Of a stretch of DNA of 64,000 bases, positions 23,135 to 38,100 are shown one piece after another; within the stretch, counting starts at the first letter, position 1, and each line of letters starts with the position of its first letter. A model generated the notes under the pieces. It ran no database searches and was not told where the DNA came from. It saw only the letters and a list, made by a program, of their open reading frames with translations. The position numbers and the translations under genes were made by a program. Origin of the DNA: Sesamum alatum (Eukaryota > Streptophyta > Magnoliopsida > Lamiales > Pedaliaceae); the NCBI GenBank assembly GCA_034509735.1, contig JACGWO010000012.1, forward strand, positions 27,495,188 through 27,559,187, read 5' to 3'.

Positions 23135-26100
23135 ATGGCTATACTCTCACTGCCACTGGTGATGGCCATTCTCAAGAGACCGCCCAAGAACTGCAGACGC
23201 CACCTTTCCTTCCTCTTAACAGGAGGCCAGAGGATTAATCGTGGTTCGTCTTCCGTATTCCGGCCGAAGCGCTTTTCATCCAGCGCCCATTCTTCTTCTG
23301 TTTCCACGCCCGTGGAGCAGGACAACCAGAAGCCATCGTCATCGTTGTCATCCTCTGCTCTCACTTTCCAGCAAGCCATTCAGCGTCTCCAGGTTTCGTG
23401 CACTCTCGTTTGTTATTGCATTTGTTGTCTCTGTCATGTGTTTTGGGTTGCCTTTTGGATAACATTTTGGTTTTTGTGGGCATGTCAAATTGGGTCTGGT
23501 TTGGGGTTCTTCTTGGTTATGGCTTAATTTGGAGTGCGTGATTGAGATGTTAGCACTTGGGAACTCGCGTTACCTTTTAGACCCACTTGTTTGTGAGTTA
23601 GGATTTATAAGAATTAGTAAATCCTGGAAGAAGTTTGAATTGGTACGTAGTGAAACTAAGAAGAAAAAACTTGCTGAAGTTGGTAAGTAAGTCTGGAACT
23701 AGTTTGGAAATTCATGGAAACTTATAGGGACTTCGGCTGTATTTAACTGTTCTTTGTTTTATTGATTTTTCTTTTGCCTGAGAGGATGGAGTAGAACAAG
23801 TGCAAAAGGGTATATATGTTCTTTCTTTGTTCTGTTCTGTTTATCTTCTTTTTCTTCTTCTTCTTCTTCTCCTGTTCTGTTCTTTAAAATAAAAACATAA
23901 AGAAGTAGGATCATTATCGGTAACAGCACCAGAATCGATTTTGAATCTGTGCAAGAAAAGTAGAAGAAACTTGAAATCTCTCTGTTTATGGCGAGTCTCT
24001 CTCTCTCTCTTTGAGTGTGTGTGTGTGTTTATGACATAGTCTTTAGTCTGTGTTTTTGGAGTTTGACTTCATATCTGCAGGAATATTGGGCTTCGGTTGG
24101 ATGTGCTGTGATGCAATGCAGCAATACTGAGGTAATTTGAACTCAGTTTTCCTCCTTCCTGACAAGGCTGAAAAATACTATTTTATGTTGGTATGGCCTG
24201 AGATTTAATTCCTTTTTTCCATACAATGTGAGATTATTATGTTTTATAATTTCACCTCTCTTTGTATCATCTGTTCTATTCCAATTTTCCTACACATATG
24301 CTGGCTTCCCTTCAATGCCTTGTTTACTTTCTTGAGATTGACAATGTTGAGCAGGTTGGAGCTGGAACTATGAATCCTCTTACATATTTAAGGGTTCTTG
24401 GTCCAGAACCATGGAATGTTGCGTAAGTATGCTTTTGACACTTCATGGAATTCGAATGTGTTTGCTATCTCTATCTATGTCTCCGTTTGTCCCTACTCCC
24501 TTCTCTCCTGACCTCTCACCCAAGAACGAAAGAAATGATGTATTGCTCAGACTTCATTCAATCATCTCTCATTTGGATGAGAAAGTGATAAACATTGGAA
24601 ATATTTATTGATATAAATTTTTGGCCTGTGCCCTGATGATGACATGGCCTAGGATTTCATGTTATTGGAGCATTATGCTAGGTCAAATTTCAGATGAAAC
24701 TGTATCATTTTGGTCTTGAACTCTTGATTATTATATCTTTGAAAAAGGGTCTGCTCTAAAGAATGTGTGGACGTACATGAAATGTTCTCTTCAGTCTTCA
24801 AAACAATGAAATGAAAACAAATTCATCCCTAATTTCATAATGCAACCATTAATCTGTTAGTTTCTGTTGGAAGGTATGTGGAACCTAGTATCCGGCCCGA
24901 TGATAGTCGTTATGGTGAAAACCCAAACAGGCTTCAAAGGCACACCCAATTCCAGGTGAACTTTGAGGCAGAACTATGATTATTTATGAAACCGTTTGAA
25001 GCTTTTCAAGTTTTATATTGGCTTTCAACATCCTATCATTTACTTTGCAGTGCTTACCTGAAATTTATCTCAGGTGATATTGAAGCCTGATCCTGGGAAT
25101 TCACAAGACTTGTTCATTCGAAGTTTATCTGCCTTAGGTTCTATGTGCTACCAGTCATTTTCTTTGATATTGTTTTTAGCATTAATATCTTTCATGTAGA
25201 GCAATTGTTAGTCTCGCAGTTTACTGATTTGTTATCTCTATTATGCTCATCTGTTGATATTATGCCTAGTTCTGCATTGAATCTGCCATTGCATGAATTA
25301 TTCTTTTAATAATGTTCTGAGCAGTATTCACCGAAGCAGTAGGATATGGATCTGCATGCAGGCTGCCATAGTTTTACCAGACAAGAATGTCACTTATGAG
25401 TCATTTATTGGTGTTCATGATTTTTTCTAGAAGGAGAATAATGACAAACTATAGTTGAGGGAAATAGAAGGAAATGTTTCATGGGAGGACATTGAGGGGG
25501 TATAGAAATGGAGACGTTTCAGAACTTGGCAATGACATTTATGAAACAAGCATATGTGATTTTGATGAAGTATTACACAACTGGTGGCTGGTACCAGAAT
25601 GATAGGATGCCATACTTTCTTTCGAAGTTACTTTCTCTCACAAGTTCAATTGAAAAGTATCAATGATTTGTAAGTCGATTGAAGAATGAACTTTCATATT
25701 GGTTGGTGTAAAACAAGATGAAATTATGTGAATATTCCTGTTTTCTGTTGGCTTCTTTAAGTGTGACAGTTTTAAACCAAAGATTCTGACTGGACTTATT
25801 TTTACTGGCAACAAAGAGTAGATGTGATCTAAGATTTTCTGCAATCATGTGGTTTACATTGTTTATATGTGGTTAAGGGGTTGATAGAATATTGAGAGGA
25901 TTAGTTTTGCTGCTGAGTGGTCTTAGGTTTAGGCTTCAACATCTACCTAAGTCATTGTCTTTTATTGCTGTTTCTTTCCTTTTGTTTTAAAATTATTCTG
26001 CGCAACTGGGATATGCTGGTTGTGCACTTAAAACTGTAACTTCCCCCATGCTATTTAAGTTGTAGCACATTAATTTGGGTTTCTCCATACTGCAATGACA

Positions 26101-29100
26101 CATTAAAACTATTGATTAAAATAATTTTTTTGCTAATAATGATCACAAGTCATTTGGAGTTCCATATGGTTTTCTCGTTATATAAGGCTGGATTCCTATT
26201 GGTAATTGCTCATGTCTTGCACTTATTATTGCCTGTATAGAGCCATATATCATGAGGTGCAATTTAATGATTCAATTTCTTCTTTCTAAGTCAACTATCT
26301 CTATTGAGAACTGAAAATTTCAGTAATGAAGGGTTGTTTGATTTAATATTTTATCATGGCAAGATGCTGCCTAATCTGTGAAAGCTTATTTTGTATTTGT
26401 TCTTTATATTTCCTAAACCTAAAATTTCACTTTAATGGTTGATAGGTATTAATGTTAATGACCACGACATTCGTTTTGTCGAGGACAACTGGGAGAGCCC
26501 GGTGAGGCTTTGTGACCACGACTATCTGTTATTGCTTGTTTGATTAGCTTACTGTTCGGCTGCCCTTGCTTGTTGTTTGCCATTTCATCTTTCCCTGATT
26601 ATGAGGTTTATATTGTTTTAACAAATGTTTCTCGTCTTCCGCTTTCTGCTAGGTATTAGGCGCCTGGGGGTTGGGATGGGAAATTTGGATGGATGGGATG
26701 GAGATTACTCAATTCACCTACTTCCAGCAGGTCCTCTCTTACTCAGTAGAAACAACCCTAACATTTAAGGATTATGCATTTTTACTTAACAAGAATTAAA
26801 TCCTCTTTGCAAATCCTTTAATGGTCTATGTTAAGGAGCTTCCCATCATATTCTGATTTTCTGGTGTCCTAATTCGTTAATTTTCTTCCAACTCTAGGCT
26901 GGAAGTCTTCAATTGATGCCTGTTTCGGTTGAGATTACCTATGGTCTTGAAAGAATCCTTATGCTGCTTCAGGTTTTTCGTGTGTCATCAATTATTGTTT
27001 CTTACATTTTTGTGCTCTTAGACATGCTTGCCTGAAGTTTCTTGAAATTTCTTTGCAGGGAGTTGATCATTTCAAGAAAATACAATATGCTGATGGAATA
27101 ACATATGGAGAGCTTTTTCTGGAAAATGAGTTAATAAGCTGATTAAAGTTTTACCCTTTTCTTGATAATTGCTGGTTATGATGCACTACTCGTATTATCT
27201 TATTTATACTGTTACTCTACTATGTGGGAATTGGATTTCTTTATTTCTCATCATTATGTGCTGTTCTGGCAGTTTGCTGACGGAATAACATATGGATGGC
27301 TTTTTCTGGAAACTGAGTTAATAAGCTGATTAAAGTTTTACCCTTTTTTTTTGATAAATGCTGGTTATGATGCATTACTGGTATTATCTTATTTATACTG
27401 TTACTCTACTCTGTTGGAATTGAATATTTTTTATTTCTCATCATTATCTGCTGGTCTGGCATGTCATAGAAACTTTCACATGGTTTTATGATATCATCTG
27501 TAAAGATTAGAACTTTGTATCATATGCTCTTTCTGGAGGCATATGCTATGTTGACTGTTCTTGCCCCTGAAACTAGACGGTGACCATTCAGTTCTGCAAT
27601 GTGCAGGAAACTGCTTGTAAAAATGTCGAGATGATACACTGTAATTTAGCTGCTCTGTACAAGGAATTATAACATTCTAGCCTCATTTATTCATGGGTTT
27701 AAATTGCATTTTGGTGTTCCATGGGCTAATAATAACATTTATTGAAGTTGTCTGATGTCAAAATCATGGAGATATACACACAGCTTTCCAGCTTGTTTCA
27801 TGTTCTGTAAGATAGAGGACGGAGGCAATGATTTGCTTCTTAATCATGCAATATTTGTCTCTTAGTTCTAAAATAGTACCAAAGATATCAGAAAATTTGA
27901 TTTAACCTATGATAGAGAAGAGATAGAAGGGGAGGAGTTATGGTATGATTCGCACTTGGATGGGTTCCACCTTTGCTACTCTTGTATAACTTGCATATAA
28001 AACCTTCCAAAACATCGATAGGATTGTTAATTTTCACTTTGGGCAGCTGGAAGTCTTCCTACATGTTACTAAGTCCTTGTGATATTAATTTCAGCACAAA
28101 GCCTTGATCTCTTTGCCTTCATTCCCATGTCCTATCTGTCTACTTTCCCATCTAGACCATGTCATTCATTTTTAAACACATCATTTGTAATTGATATATC
28201 TTCCATGCATCTCCAACAAATTTTCCTTATAGTGTGCTAACAATATGTAGCGAGTGATCGCTATGTGGTTATCTTTTGTTTCTTTATGTCCTCAAAACAT
28301 TTTCTGCTTGCTCACACTTCATGTTTCTAATATCTTTCTGTCTTTTTTAGAAAGGAAGAGTGATAACTCAATTATCATTTTCAGGAAGGAAATGAGTGCA
28401 TATTATTTGGAGCATGCCAGTGTAGATCATATTCACAATCATTTTGATCTGTTTGAGGCCGAAGCTCGTCGTTTGCTTGACTCAGGCCTTGCAATTCCTG
28501 CGTATTTATCTTCACTTTCTTCCACCTTTATGACATGCAACAGTTCAGGAATCTTCTGTTTTTTTTAGGTTATAGTTGATACATATCTATATTTTTTGGT
28601 CATGTTAGGTATGATCAGCTTTTGAAGACATCTCATGCCTTCAATGTCTTGGATTCCAGAGGATTTGTTGGGGTAACAGAACGTGCTCGTTATTTTGGTC
28701 GTATGCGTAGGTTAGTTATCCTGTTTGTATAGTATGATATTGATGCAAGTGCTTATCTGAGACAGTTATAATACAACACATGATTTTATCCGTTTTGAAT
28801 TGGAGAAATCGGTTCTTTTGTGAAAACATGTGAAACTTAAATGACTTGCCAAGATACTCTTCAGTTTGCTTTTTGATTTAGTTGTGCTGTTAAACCTATT
28901 ATAGTTGATCGCCTTCTGTCTTTACTATCTATTCTCTTCTCACCTATTTAGATGCTCGGATATTTTCTTTCCATCACGATAGTTGATAAATTCAAAATTA
29001 CGTGTTAAAGTTTTTGTCTCCATCCTTTCAGTTTAGCACGTCAATGTGCACAACTCTGGTTGAAGACAAGGGAATCTCTTGGGCACCCCTTGGGTGTTGC

Positions 29101-32100
29101 TTCTCATCCCGAGCATCTTGGCTTTCAGAAAGAAGACATAGAGGAAATAAAGAAAAGGGTTGACTTGAAAACTTTATATTTGTTTGCATCACTTCTAATT
29201 CTTGCATGATGTCAGTTGTCTTGGGTTATCTGGGGCTTCATTTAATATTCCTCAGTTTGTTTGTAAATCAACATGCTTTGTAATTCACAAATAAAGAGTA
29301 TCTGTTAAGAATACAAAAATGGGTAATTCAGTACTTGGACCTTCATGGTGATGAAGCATTAACTAACATTGCTTGATTCTGTGTGGGAAGTGTATATTGT
29401 GAAAAATAACTTCAAATCTATGAGGCAGTAGAGGGTGGTGAATCCTAGAGCCTAGTTCACAAACTTTTTATTTCTGTACTAAAGAGGAAAAGTAGGTGAT
29501 ATACTTATAAGTCGATTTTATAATCTTTAGAACCTTTCATTTACCTGTTAGATATCTTGGCATGGAGTATGGCTGGTTAGGTGAAACCTAAATAATTAGA
29601 CACCTCTAAACAGCTTTTGGCCTCTCAATCATGGTGGTCTTTAAGTCTCGAAAACTTTCTTTACATAACACTGAGAGCTTTGCAAAGGCACAGGGTGCTG
29701 GTACTTATTCCATCATTAGCAGCTTGGATTTTGTTAGACATTGTGAAAGGTTGTCTGCTCCTTTTCTTTGTGGTTATCTTTGGATTTTAAGAACATTGCA
29801 TGTAGTGCGTGCTTGGGTAACTCGTTAACATTGTCCACATAACCTATTTGGGTATGCCAAATTGTTTTCGCTTCCTTCTCATTTTCTTCAGATCTTTGGT
29901 TTTATTTGCTGTTGAGTCTTTTTTCTTATTATCTTTTACAGATAAATTCATTCTCCTATAATCTTTATTATGATTTGTTTTGCTTTGTTAAAATTGAAAA
30001 TTTTGGAGAAAAAAATCACTGTTTGATCATCTATAAAGTTTTTTATTAAGAGCTTCTTGAAGATTAACAGTTTCCATATGGCCAGGAGATGGTTAGCAAC
30101 TTTTAAATGGTTATCTTGGTAGAATATCAGATTTTTTGCTATATGCAGATTTTGTCTTAGTAGTTCTAGAAGAATATGACAACATTTGGTTACATTGAGA
30201 AAAAAATGAGAAATGCTACACTCTAGTTGACTCTTCACTCTTTTTGTTCTTCATCCATAAAATACTTATTTGTGTCATTGTGTTATTAGCTTCTATACGA
30301 TGGTGCTGGTGGAAGTAACTTTTCCCTCATGTTCTCTTCGCTGTCAATTGATAATACTCTCTTTCCTCATTTGATATAGGTTTCCTCAGAACCCCGGGCT
30401 TTTGTTCTTGAAATTGGGACGGAGGAGTTGCCACCAAATGATGTGGTTAATGCTTGCAATCAAGTAATGTGTTTTTTCCTTCATGGTCATGCAAAGTCTA
30501 TTTATTCTCCTGCCATATCTTTTCATCTTCATTAAGTCTTTGCTTATTGATTCTTACTTTTCATCAAGCCATAAATCTTGTAGCATCCGTCTCATTTCTG
30601 CAATCCATTTTATTCATGATTGCAAAAAGGAGTTCTCTTGCCAACCATCTGCTGGTTATTGCAGCTCAAAGATCTAGTGAAGCATTTGCTGGTAAAACAA
30701 AGATTGAGTCATGGAGAAGTTCAAACATGTGGAACACCACGCAGACTTGTGGTATGTTTATTCTTGTTGATGGTGCTTCATTTTGGCTCGCTTATGGAGT
30801 TGCTTCACCATCTCGTTGATGTAAAACTGCTTACTTAATATGCCTGGGCGTGTTTGCTCTTGCTAGTGCATATTTCATATGATTTAAGACCTCAAGCCAT
30901 AGGACATTCATCAGTGTAAGAAACTGATTTATGTATCATTAATTCTTCTGTTTTATTTCAACGTGCCCATTTCTGGAAGAACCTCTTTATTGTAAGAGTC
31001 TTTATTTGGCTTATAAATCAATTAGTGGTTTTATCAAAAGTGATACCATCTCATCAACACAAGCCATTACTTCCTTTATATTAACTCAGGATTTTTGTCA
31101 CGATGTCTAGTGATAATTGGCCTTGCTCAGTAATTGACTATGTCCTAAGAGATCTTAGTTTGTGCAGATGATAATATTAATAATAACTAAGTTTTGGGTA
31201 TGGGTGGGGAAATAAGTACGAATTTGTCATGATGAGTTATTTTTGTTGCAGTCAATATTGTGTTTGAATAATATTTTCATTTTTTTCTGATGATTATTTT
31301 TTTATGCTTCAGGCTTTGGCAAAGAATAGTTGTTTTGCTGTTACTTTAGCTAGAAGACTAGATTGCTTTGCTGGGTAGTGGATACTTGTATTGTGCTATA
31401 ACATATTTGTTGAAATTGCTCTCTTTTATTTGGGTTTTGTTAATAATGCCTTCAAGGACTTGTTCTCGTACTTCACCGTCCTCCGTTTCTATTATTAGGT
31501 TTCTTGATTATGTGTGCATGCCACCACTTTTTCGCAAAGTACTAGGTGTGTTTGTGTGTTATGAAGGAAGCACCAAAAGAAAGAAAAGAGTTATGAAGCA
31601 AGGAATTGCATATCCAAGCAGCGTTGAACTTGACTATAAGTCTATAATCTTTTAGTTTTTTTTTTAATTCCAAATACATGATGCATATACGATGAGTTAT
31701 TCTCATATATTTTCATAATACAAGAAGAGACACAATGAAATATGAGCATATTCATGAGTTAAACAATTGCACTTGTTATTTGGTAGCATACGTTCAGATG
31801 GTTTGAGCGCATTTAACTGCAATTACTAGATGATTGGTTAGAAGTGATTGCATCAGTATTAACGGTGAACTTAGAGGAAAGTTTACTTTGTCTCACATGG
31901 AATGGCATGCTCAATAGATCTTTTGGGGTTTCATATTGGAGATGGTCCATGATGGGTTCAGAAAGGAAAACTTCAATAAGGTTGCGCCAATATTTATTAA
32001 GCTGAGTAATTGTAGATGTAGACTGTTTTTTCTCTGGTCTCATCCCTGATTGGACAGAAGGTTTTCATCGATTTTTAACAAGAGAAAGTTGCATGACCAT

Positions 32101-35100
32101 GCCCCTGGGGAAAAACACACTAACTGGCCGCAAGAATTTATTTGGCAATTTGGGATTGTTGCTTTTGCCCTTTTGGCAGTTAGCCATTTTCCCTAAACAA
32201 TGCAAATTTTGCCAGGCCAACTTTCTTGTAATGCATGACAGATGCTGAGATGATATTGCTATTCTTTTCCTCGTATTTGGTCATGAATTGAGCTTTACTT
32301 TTATTCCACAGATGAACTTGTATCAGATTTGCAAGATTCTTATTTTTCATACTTCACTCACCTACATGACTTATCATATGCAGGTTCATGTCCATAACCT
32401 ATGTGATAAGCAGGTAGCTAATCAAGTTGAGGTTCGGGGACCTCCAGCATCGAAGGCATTTGATCAGCAAGGGAATCCTACCAAGGTCATCCTGTCCTGG
32501 AATTTATTGTTTTGGTTGTCTATTGGATTTGTCTAATGGTAAACATGATACATTTTTAATCAACATCAGTGGAAGCTGTTTGGTTTAAGCTGGTGCTCGA
32601 ATTTAGGTAGGCAAGGCAGGAAATAACCTCGGTACTTAGGCCTGTGGCCTAAATTTAGAAGTTATAACTTTGGTTACATTTCCTAGCACTTGTTTTTCTT
32701 GACATTTGTTTTCAACACAATATACTCTGAAATGCCTTACCTTCATTATCATCTTCCAGTTTCTTGAGATCTTTTTAGGACAACTCCACTCTTTAAAGGC
32801 TTACCTCATTCTGGGCTGGAAACATATAAATGTTCTTTTTTCTCTCTTCCCTTGAATGATTTTTCCTATTTTACAAATTATCCATTGAACTAAATTGTAT
32901 CTTGAAAGTGTCTTTCCTTGGTTGCCTTTATCATGTATGGTTTCTAATTCTAGTCATTGGTCAGGCTGCTGAAGGTTTTTGCCGCAGAAATGGAGTGCCT
33001 TTAAGCTCCTTGTACAGAAGGGTTGAAGGTACATTCCTTTGCCCATGTGCTAAACTATGTCTTCATGTCCTAATTGACTCTTATGGTAGATCTGGTTTAT
33101 CCTTGGTATCATCTATTACCAGCTTGAAATATCTGCACTGTACCTATTATTTATCTGTCATTTGTCATTTTCAATAGGTTTTGTGGCTACTTGTGCTTTC
33201 TAATGTCAAGCTTGCATATGGGGTATCTGGATTAGCATTCACTCTCAAGCTTGCAATTTGCTAATGATAGTTTTCTTTTACATTGGCTTTGAAAGCATTT
33301 CGTTTTACATCTCATTTTCTGATGATGAACATCAAGGGCCTGCCTATGTGAAGTTTACAAAGCAATGATGCTTAAGAAATTTGTGCACCAACGCGGTAAA
33401 AGAATATGTTCACTTACATGCCAGGATGAAACAAAACCGAACTTTCTATGGCTTGAACAGAATGGTTGAATTTCTTTTAATAGGATTTCACTTGTGAGGC
33501 AATTTCAAAGAGTAAAGCATGCATGGTAAATTTAACAACATAGAAAATAGTTGATACATGGCATCATAATTAAATAGTTTCCTAGAAAACATGCTTAATT
33601 CTTGTTCTTGGCATGTCTAGAAGAGAAGGTTGATTTTAGAAGGTCAAGCAATTTTTCCTTCTATTATACTTCCTTACTATATTTGCACATACAAAAACTA
33701 AAAACGAAAGCAAAATCATTTTGTCCCTGTTTGATTCTTTTTTTCTTTCTAAATGAGGCAAATAGGTAAAATGCAAACCGTACGTGAAAATAGTAAAAAT
33801 TACGATGTAGTGGGTTTCTGAAATTAGCTGAAAAAGATTATGTAAAGAAGCAGAAGGCAATGAAGAAAAGAGAATAGACGAAAGTTTTGAAGAAGAGAAA
33901 AGTCTAGGAACCTCTGAAGGTAACAAGGACAATATGGTGGTACTTTTAGAGTACGAGCACATGTCCTGTATGAACATGGACAAAGGATTTTACCTTGGTA
34001 GGCGCAAATAGTTTTAAGCAATAATTTAATCCTAAATTGAGACTTAAGGGCGCAATTATTGCTAATCGAAGTCGTTGTTTAAGCTTATTGAAGATTCTTT
34101 ACAGTTATGGACTGCTTGTCATTATTACTTTCAGAAGATAGAAGTGCTGTTACTTAGTTGTTTTCCTTCGCAAAGGAAAATTTCTCTTCCTCTGTTGTAT
34201 TTGACCTTTATTCTTAATCTGTTATCGAAATAAATTACTGCAGGTAAAAACAGAATATGTCTATGTTCATGCGATGGAGCCATCACGTCTTGCTTTGGAG
34301 GTACCCTACTATAATTTTCTTCTGATTGTTTCCTGTTATTACCAGAGGCATCTTAGTGATTGACTGCCCCCCCCCCCCCCCCCCCCCCGTAGATCACATG
34401 CGCAAAACAAATAACGGAAAGAGAAAACAAAAATCCATCATGTAATCTCCTTATGATTGTTGTCATGCAAACTTCGCACGGGTGAATTGCTTTAGGACAT
34501 TCCTTAGTGCATATTACTCATTTGAAGCTTGTTAATGAGCATGGTGTCCACTCCTACAACACATGAATCCTAGTAAGATAGTTGATGGGTGTCTGTTGCA
34601 ATTGAATGAAATTCTATCATAATAATAGAAATTAGTGAACGTGTATCCAAAAGATTTCTCCCACCATGTAAAATTTGCATGTCTTGTGTTTGATTTCCGT
34701 CTTATTTTTTGCACCACACATTTCATTATCCTCTGCAAATTTCCTGATACACTGGGCATTATGTTTATTTATGATTCTGTATCTATAGTTCAATCCCATG
34801 ACATATATGCCTGCTTCTATTTCATTATTATGATAGTTTGTTATTGAGTATTCACTCACAGGGAATCCCTTCGATGAAGTCTTTTACCTCGTGTATCTCC
34901 ACATATTTGCTATCTGGTTTTTGGATATTACCTATTCCTTTATCATCTTGAACAGGTTTTATCTGAAGAATTACCTATGACCCTAGGTAAAATATCATTC
35001 CCTAAGTCGATGCGGTGGAACTCTGAGGTTTGTGCTGCTTAAGTAATGGAACTTCATCTGCTGTCTAATCTCTTTTATGTTCTTTGGTATCATTTGTCAC

Positions 35101-38100
35101 TTCCCCTGCCGTTCTGGGTTTAAGTTTCTGGTCAACACTGCTTTTCGTTTATTTATGTCATGCATTGACCTGAGTTTTTCTTAATTATATGGTCAGGATC
35201 GTGACAGGAGTAAAGTACCAAATAAGATCTGAACAGTATCAACATTAAATCTTGAGTTTTCTTTGTGCCTCCCACTCTTATTGTGGAACCTGACATTTTT
35301 GGATTCACAACTTTAGGCATGCATTGGTTCCGCAAGTTTTGGCTATAACATTCCATTGCTTGTCATCATCTTTTGTATGTACATCTATGTATATACATTG
35401 AAGACCTTGAACAGAAGTATTTGCTTTCTAATTCTTTCCCCTTGTGCACGGGGTTTTTTCTTTGTATTTTGTCAGGGGGAAAAAAATTAAAGAAAAAACT
35501 TAAAGATTGTTTTTGGCTAGTGATTATGTTGAAGATTAGTTTCCTCTCATTCCTGCCTTTTGCGAATGGAACATTTTATGTAATCTGTTTATGAATTTCT
35601 ATCTATATATATGTCTCTCTGTGTGTGTGTGTCTGCATTTTGTTCCATTAGTTTATGTTTGACTATTGTTGGAAAATTGAGCGCGACTTTTGTTATTACA
35701 GGTCATGTTCAGTAGACCCATCCGATGGATATTAGCGCTACATGGAAATGTAGTTGTTCCCTTCACATTTGCTGGAGTTCTAAGGTAAGTTAAAGATGGG
35801 TTTTATTCAAAAGTCCTTTCTGGCTGTTAGTTCCTTTCAACTTGTCATTAAACAAAATCACATGGTTTATCTGGTTTTTCTGCTTGATGTTGTGTTATTT
35901 TAATTTGGGGTGTCTATTTTGACCTAGTATGTGAGTTGCTGCAACTGGCTGAAGTAGAGAGGGCGATGTGAATTTCTATTTGTTGCTTCTCGGCAAACTA
36001 GAAAATAACTTTCTTTGATCATGGCACTTATACCCTTCCACATATTTTGCAATGGTGTTCTAGTAATTGCATTTTAGTCTAAGAGTGCTAAATATGCATG
36101 ACATAATCCAAATTACGGCATTGATGAAATGATAAGATAATAGCGCGGTGGGTTAGGTTTAATTGCTAAAGCGTTGAATATGGAGAAGAGAAATAATGCA
36201 AGCTTCTTTGTATATGTCTCCCATTTCAGAAAGATTTTTATTCATGCACAGCATTAGCAAGGACAACATTATTCCCGTTCACATTTTCTATTTGTAATGG
36301 TCAGCTTTTTTATTCTAATTCCATCATACCAGAGCAAAAGGCATAAACATTTGTCCATCCATCTACCTTTGTGTCAGTCTCACTCATCATGCTTCTTTCT
36401 ATTTGTAGAAGTTAAAAAACATAAAACTTCAGTCACCGTAATGGCATTCTGTGATGTATCAATAGTCTGTGCAATCTCTTACGGCATGATTGGTATGTAG
36501 GAATGGAATTGAGTGAATGAAATGAATTTAGGAATGGAATAAGGATATGAATGAAATCACATTTGAATGGCATTCCAATGATTGGTATACACAATAAATT
36601 AGAAGGTAATAGAATTGTCATTTTTTAGTTGAATCCATTCACATAATCGACAATTAGAAAATAATGATTAATAATAGAATTAAATTACTTTTATAACAAA
36701 TTTGCACTTTAGTAATTTTTTTCAAAAGTTACTTATTCATATTTTATTGAATATGTTGAATTCTATCGATTATAGAAGGTTATAAGCATTTATAAATGAT
36801 CTCTATGTTATTGAATACATTTATATAAAATATATATATATATATATATATGAAAAATTTATTTATTTACATACAGAAATTTATAGACTCAATAAACATA
36901 AAGATAATATTTTATAAAAAAAAATACTAATTCTAACAACCAAATGGACTAATTTATTAATCATAATGCATCTACTATTATTTCTTCAATACTCGGGGAA
37001 AGAAATATTATGACTTGATAAAAATAATTAAATATCAAACTAATATCACTTTTTGATTACCGTGCATACAAAATTATTTCTCAATACTAGATATAAGAAG
37101 TGCTTAATTTTAATAACAATTAAATTAAATATTGAATTAATACCAAAAAAAAAGAAAAAAAAAAACCTTCCGTTCTAACATGTTGGTAATAGCTAATACC
37201 ATGTTGGGGGAAGGGAATGGCTAATCCCTTAGGGAATAAGAATTCCCATGAGAATAAATATTCCCAAACCTAGAGCATACCAATCATAGATGCAGGAATG
37301 GACTTGGGAATCACCCCCTTAGTTTATGTTCTTTTCTTTAAGTTGAGAATGTTGTTTAGTTTCCCTACATTCAACTTGAACCTTTTCTAAGATATTGATT
37401 TTATTAATGATTCAATTGTTTATTAAACAACTTTTCATACGATACATTTGCATCGAAGCCGAAGTCATCGTTGAACAATTTTTACATTTTCATGCAAATA
37501 ATTTTTTTTTTTCACATGGAATTAGGACAACTGAACCTCTCTACATAACATGAATCTGGATAGAGTAGCAAATTTTAAAAAAGATTAAAGAATCCTAATA
37601 AATAACTGTAGCCTGTGATTAAACCTTTTATCTTAACCATTGATTTTTGGTTATGTTGGGTGGGTATCTAGTTCTGACCACTACTGTCTTTTTGAGTTAA
37701 ATGTTCTTTGTTCCTTTTTTTTTGGGCAGGGCAAGGGGGTGGGTGGGTGGGTTTGAGGATTATGTGGCTATTCTACGCGTCTGAAGCTTCTTCTATTCAA
37801 TAACATCGAGATATTTGTACTGAAGGCCTCACTGAATTTGCTAGTAAAAATTATTTAAAAAATAAAAAGAAAGAATTTTTTTGAAAATGGAGTGATTTTA
37901 AAACATTTACAGAAATAGGCAAAGACGGGACTTGAAGTCCCGTCTGTGGTGTCAAAAAAAAAAAAAATGTTTATTGAAGATGGGACTTGAAGTCCCGTCT
38001 TTATTAAAAGTGATTAAAATAAAGAATTCGGCCGTGGTCGCGAGTTGGGCTCACGACCACGGCCCATTTATTTTTTCTTTGTTTTTCTATTTTATATTTA

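Noticed and set aside
23095..23379. Minus-strand ORF over GlyRS exon 1
   Set aside because: Antisense shadow of the Ser/Arg-rich transit-peptide exon, with no homology of its own.
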